Positions 21,240 to 22,494 of a DNA stretch of 22,494 nt are shown piece by piece. Within the stretch, counting starts at the first letter, position 1; each line of letters opens with the position of its first letter. Location of the stretch: contig DATBGO010000266.1 in the NCBI GenBank assembly GCA_036558005.1, positions 1 to 22,494 of the forward strand, written 5' to 3'. The position numbers and the translations under genes are program-made. The notes below the pieces were generated by a model. That model was not told the origin of the DNA, did not search any database, and saw nothing but the letters and a program-made list of their open reading frames with translations. This stretch comes from DATBGO01 sp036558005. GTDB taxonomy: Bacteria > Actinomycetota > Actinomycetes > Streptosporangiales > Streptosporangiaceae.

Positions 21240-21683
21240 ATGACAGTGCCTAGCGGCCAGCGATCCCGGCGCGACTCCGCGCCCGGCAGCTCTGGTCACA
21301 CCAACCCCGGCATGCGGGTGTCCGACGCCGAGCGCCAGGAGGTCGCCGACCAGCTGTCCAGGCACTACGCGGACGGGCGGCTCGACCAGGCCGAGTTCGA
21401 CCGCCGGCTCGAACAGGCGATGAACGCCAAGACCCGGGCAGACCTCGACGGCCTGCTCACCGACCTGCCCGGCGGCGAGCCGCCCGAGCCGCCCGCGGCC
21501 GGCCAGCGGCACGATGGAAGGCGCCGCCGGCACCAGCGCAGCGTGGTCATCCTGCTCGCGACGATCGCGATCGTGGTTTTCATCTCGAACGCGCTGCACG
21601 GCCTGTGGATCCCCTGGCTGCTGATCGCGCTGGTCGCGTTCCTGCTGCTGCGCCGCGCGGACGCGCGCCGCCGCCACTACTGA
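21240..21683 (+). CDS. DUF1707 membrane protein
   Basis: Membrane protein, 147 aa, of the actinobacterial DUF1707 family. The N-terminal 24 residues are polar. The DUF1707 domain (about 25-78) reads MRVSDAERQEVADQLSRHYADGRLDQAEFDRRLEQAMNAKTRADLDGLLTDLP, the characteristic short helical repeat with the GRLxxxEFxxRL core. A Pro/Arg linker leads to two hydrophobic stretches (VVILLATIAIVVFIS and LWIPWLLIALVAFLLL) and an Arg-rich end. DUF1707 proteins often sit beside PspC and stress-regulated membrane genes; their function is unknown. ATG 21240 follows AAAGG by 7 nt. Position after PspC suggests a common stress regulon. A strong hairpin follows the stop. Confidence 0.92.
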   Translation: MTVPSGQRSRRDSAPGSSGHTNPGMRVSDAERQEVADQLSRHYADGRLDQAEFDRRLEQAMNAKTRADLDGLLTDLPGGEPPEPPAAGQRHDGRRRRHQRSVVILLATIAIVVFISNALHGLWIPWLLIALVAFLLLRRADARRRHY

Positions 21684-21685
21684 CC

Positions 21686-21729
21686 GGCCGCCGCCCCGGC
21701 ACGAATCCAGGACCTGCCGGGGCGCGGCC
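21686..21729 (+). terminator. Hairpin terminator after DUF1707 gene
   Basis: Arms 21686-21701 and 21715-21729 pair over about 15 bp with one bulge (core CGCCCCGGCA) around a 13-nt loop, starting 2 bp after the stop at 21683. It probably ends the pspC-DUF1707 transcript. The rest of the gap to 21781 shows only a GGAG upstream of the next ATG. Confidence 0.7.
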
Positions 21730-21780
21730 CCTGCCGCAATCAGGCACCCGGATGGCGGAACGGGGCGGAGACTTGGACGT

Positions 21781-22494
21781 ATGCGTTATGCGGGCATAGA
21801 CACTGCCAAGAAGATTTCCAAGATCGGCCTGGGGACCTGGCAGTTCGGGTCCAGGGAATGGGGCTACGGCGAGCCCTACGCCGAGCAGGAGGCCCGCGCG
21901 ATCGTCGGCCGGGCGCTGGAACTCGGGGTCACGCTGTTCGACACGGCCGAGATCTACGGGTTCGGCCGGAGCGAGCGGATCCTGGGCCGGGCGCTCGGCC
22001 CGGACAAGGCCCCGGCGTTCCTGGCCACCAAGCTGTTCCCGCTGCTGCCGGTCGCCCCGGTGGTCGAGCAGCGCGCGGTTGCCAGCGCCGACCGGCTCGG
22101 CGCCCGGCACCTTGACCTCTACCAGGTTCATCAGCCCAACCCGCTGGTCCGGGACACCACGATCATGCGCGGGATGCGGGCGCTGCAGCGGGTCGGGCTG
22201 GTCGGCGAGGTCGGCGTGAGCAACTACTCGCTGGACCGGTGGCAGGCCGCCGAGGCCGCGCTGGGCAGCCGGGTGCTGAGCAACCAGGTTTCCTACAGCC
22301 TGGCGGCCCGTTCCCCGGAGCGGGACCTGCTGCCGTTCGCGCAGCAGGCCGGGCGGATCGTGATCGCCTACAGCCCGCTGGCCCAGGGCCTGCTGTCCGG
22401 CCGCTACCACCGCGGTCATCTTCCGGCTAACCGGGTCCGCGGGGCCAACCCGCTCTTCCTGCCGGCGAACCTGGAGCGGGCCGCGGGGCTGATC
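21781..22494 (+). CDS. Aldo/keto reductase (3' end beyond window)
   Basis: Cytoplasmic NADPH-dependent oxidoreductase of the AKR superfamily; 238 residues are visible and the frame is still open at the window edge. The full catalytic tetrad is present: Asp54 and Tyr59 in FDTAEIYG, Lys84 in LATKLFP, and His117 in YQVHQPNP. The barrel continues with GEVGVSNYSLDRWQAAE and VIAYSPLAQGLLSGRY. Family-typical N-terminus: ISKIGLGTWQFGSREWGYG. The missing part should be roughly the last quarter, including the NADPH-binding C-terminal segment. Substrate is not predictable. A GGAG lies 11 nt before ATG 21781, slightly far. The upstream terminator suggests an independent transcript. Confidence 0.93.
   Translation, partial: MRYAGIDTAKKISKIGLGTWQFGSREWGYGEPYAEQEARAIVGRALELGVTLFDTAEIYGFGRSERILGRALGPDKAPAFLATKLFPLLPVAPVVEQRAVASADRLGARHLDLYQVHQPNPLVRDTTIMRGMRALQRVGLVGEVGVSNYSLDRWQAAEAALGSRVLSNQVSYSLAARSPERDLLPFAQQAGRIVIAYSPLAQGLLSGRYHRGHLPANRVRGANPLFLPANLERAAGLI

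Noticed and set aside
1..22494. Genomic island, prophage, toxin-antitoxin or defence cluster
   Set aside because: No integrase, tRNA, transposase, small antitoxin-like pair, nuclease or helicase genes are seen; composition is even apart from short AT-rich gaps.

Overview
The window is ordinary chromosomal DNA from a very GC-rich actinomycete. Codon third positions are almost all G or C, GTG starts are common, one gene appears leaderless, and the families present (PspC/DUF1707, DUF6510, DUF4287/DUF5655, GH12) fit a Streptosporangiales/Streptomyces-like organism. The genus cannot be fixed from this sequence. I saw no rRNA, tRNA, CRISPR array, insertion sequence or phage gene. Two genes are cut by the window edges: an apolipoprotein N-acyltransferase on the left and an aldo/keto reductase on the right.

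Layout. 1-3174 (-): two tandem, divergent copies of apolipoprotein N-acyltransferase (lnt). 3412-4107 (+): a single-pass membrane protein with a Pro-rich tail, preceded by dyads and AT-rich promoter-like DNA. 4294-6523 (+): an EamA transporter, then seryl-tRNA synthetase (serS), which seems to have its own promoter lying over the transporter stop codon. 6540-8510 (-): a four-gene operon in the order UBP zinc finger, sulfite-oxidase-like molybdoenzyme, FAD/NAD reductase, DUF6510, with two overlapping junctions. 8638-11957 (-): a duplicated ABM-like barrel protein, a secreted M1-type metallopeptidase and a secreted eight-cysteine protein. 12092-16554: M20 amidohydrolase (-), quinone-oxidoreductase-like MDR (+), BKACE-family enzyme (-), a 20-bp tandem repeat, and a CPA1 cation/proton antiporter (-). 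16720-18341: DUF4287/DUF5655 protein (-), an AT-rich gap, and a very basic secreted GH12 glycosidase (+). 18406-21683: a molbindin (-), a LuxR-type response regulator and a PspC-domain histidine kinase overlapping by ATGA (-), then divergently a small PspC protein and a DUF1707 membrane protein (+). 21781 to the end (+): the aldo/keto reductase.

Functional themes. (1) Lipoprotein N-acylation, with two catalytically intact paralogues. (2) A cytoplasmic molybdenum-cofactor redox operon whose UBP zinc finger has no obvious bacterial partner. (3) An envelope-stress-like divergon in which kinase and target gene share a homologous PspC domain, and whose 141-bp control region carries three CCCTGAT-type half-sites at about 11 and 21 bp spacing. 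(4) Several secreted or envelope proteins. The molybdoenzyme operon and the PspC divergon are the most system-like parts of the window.
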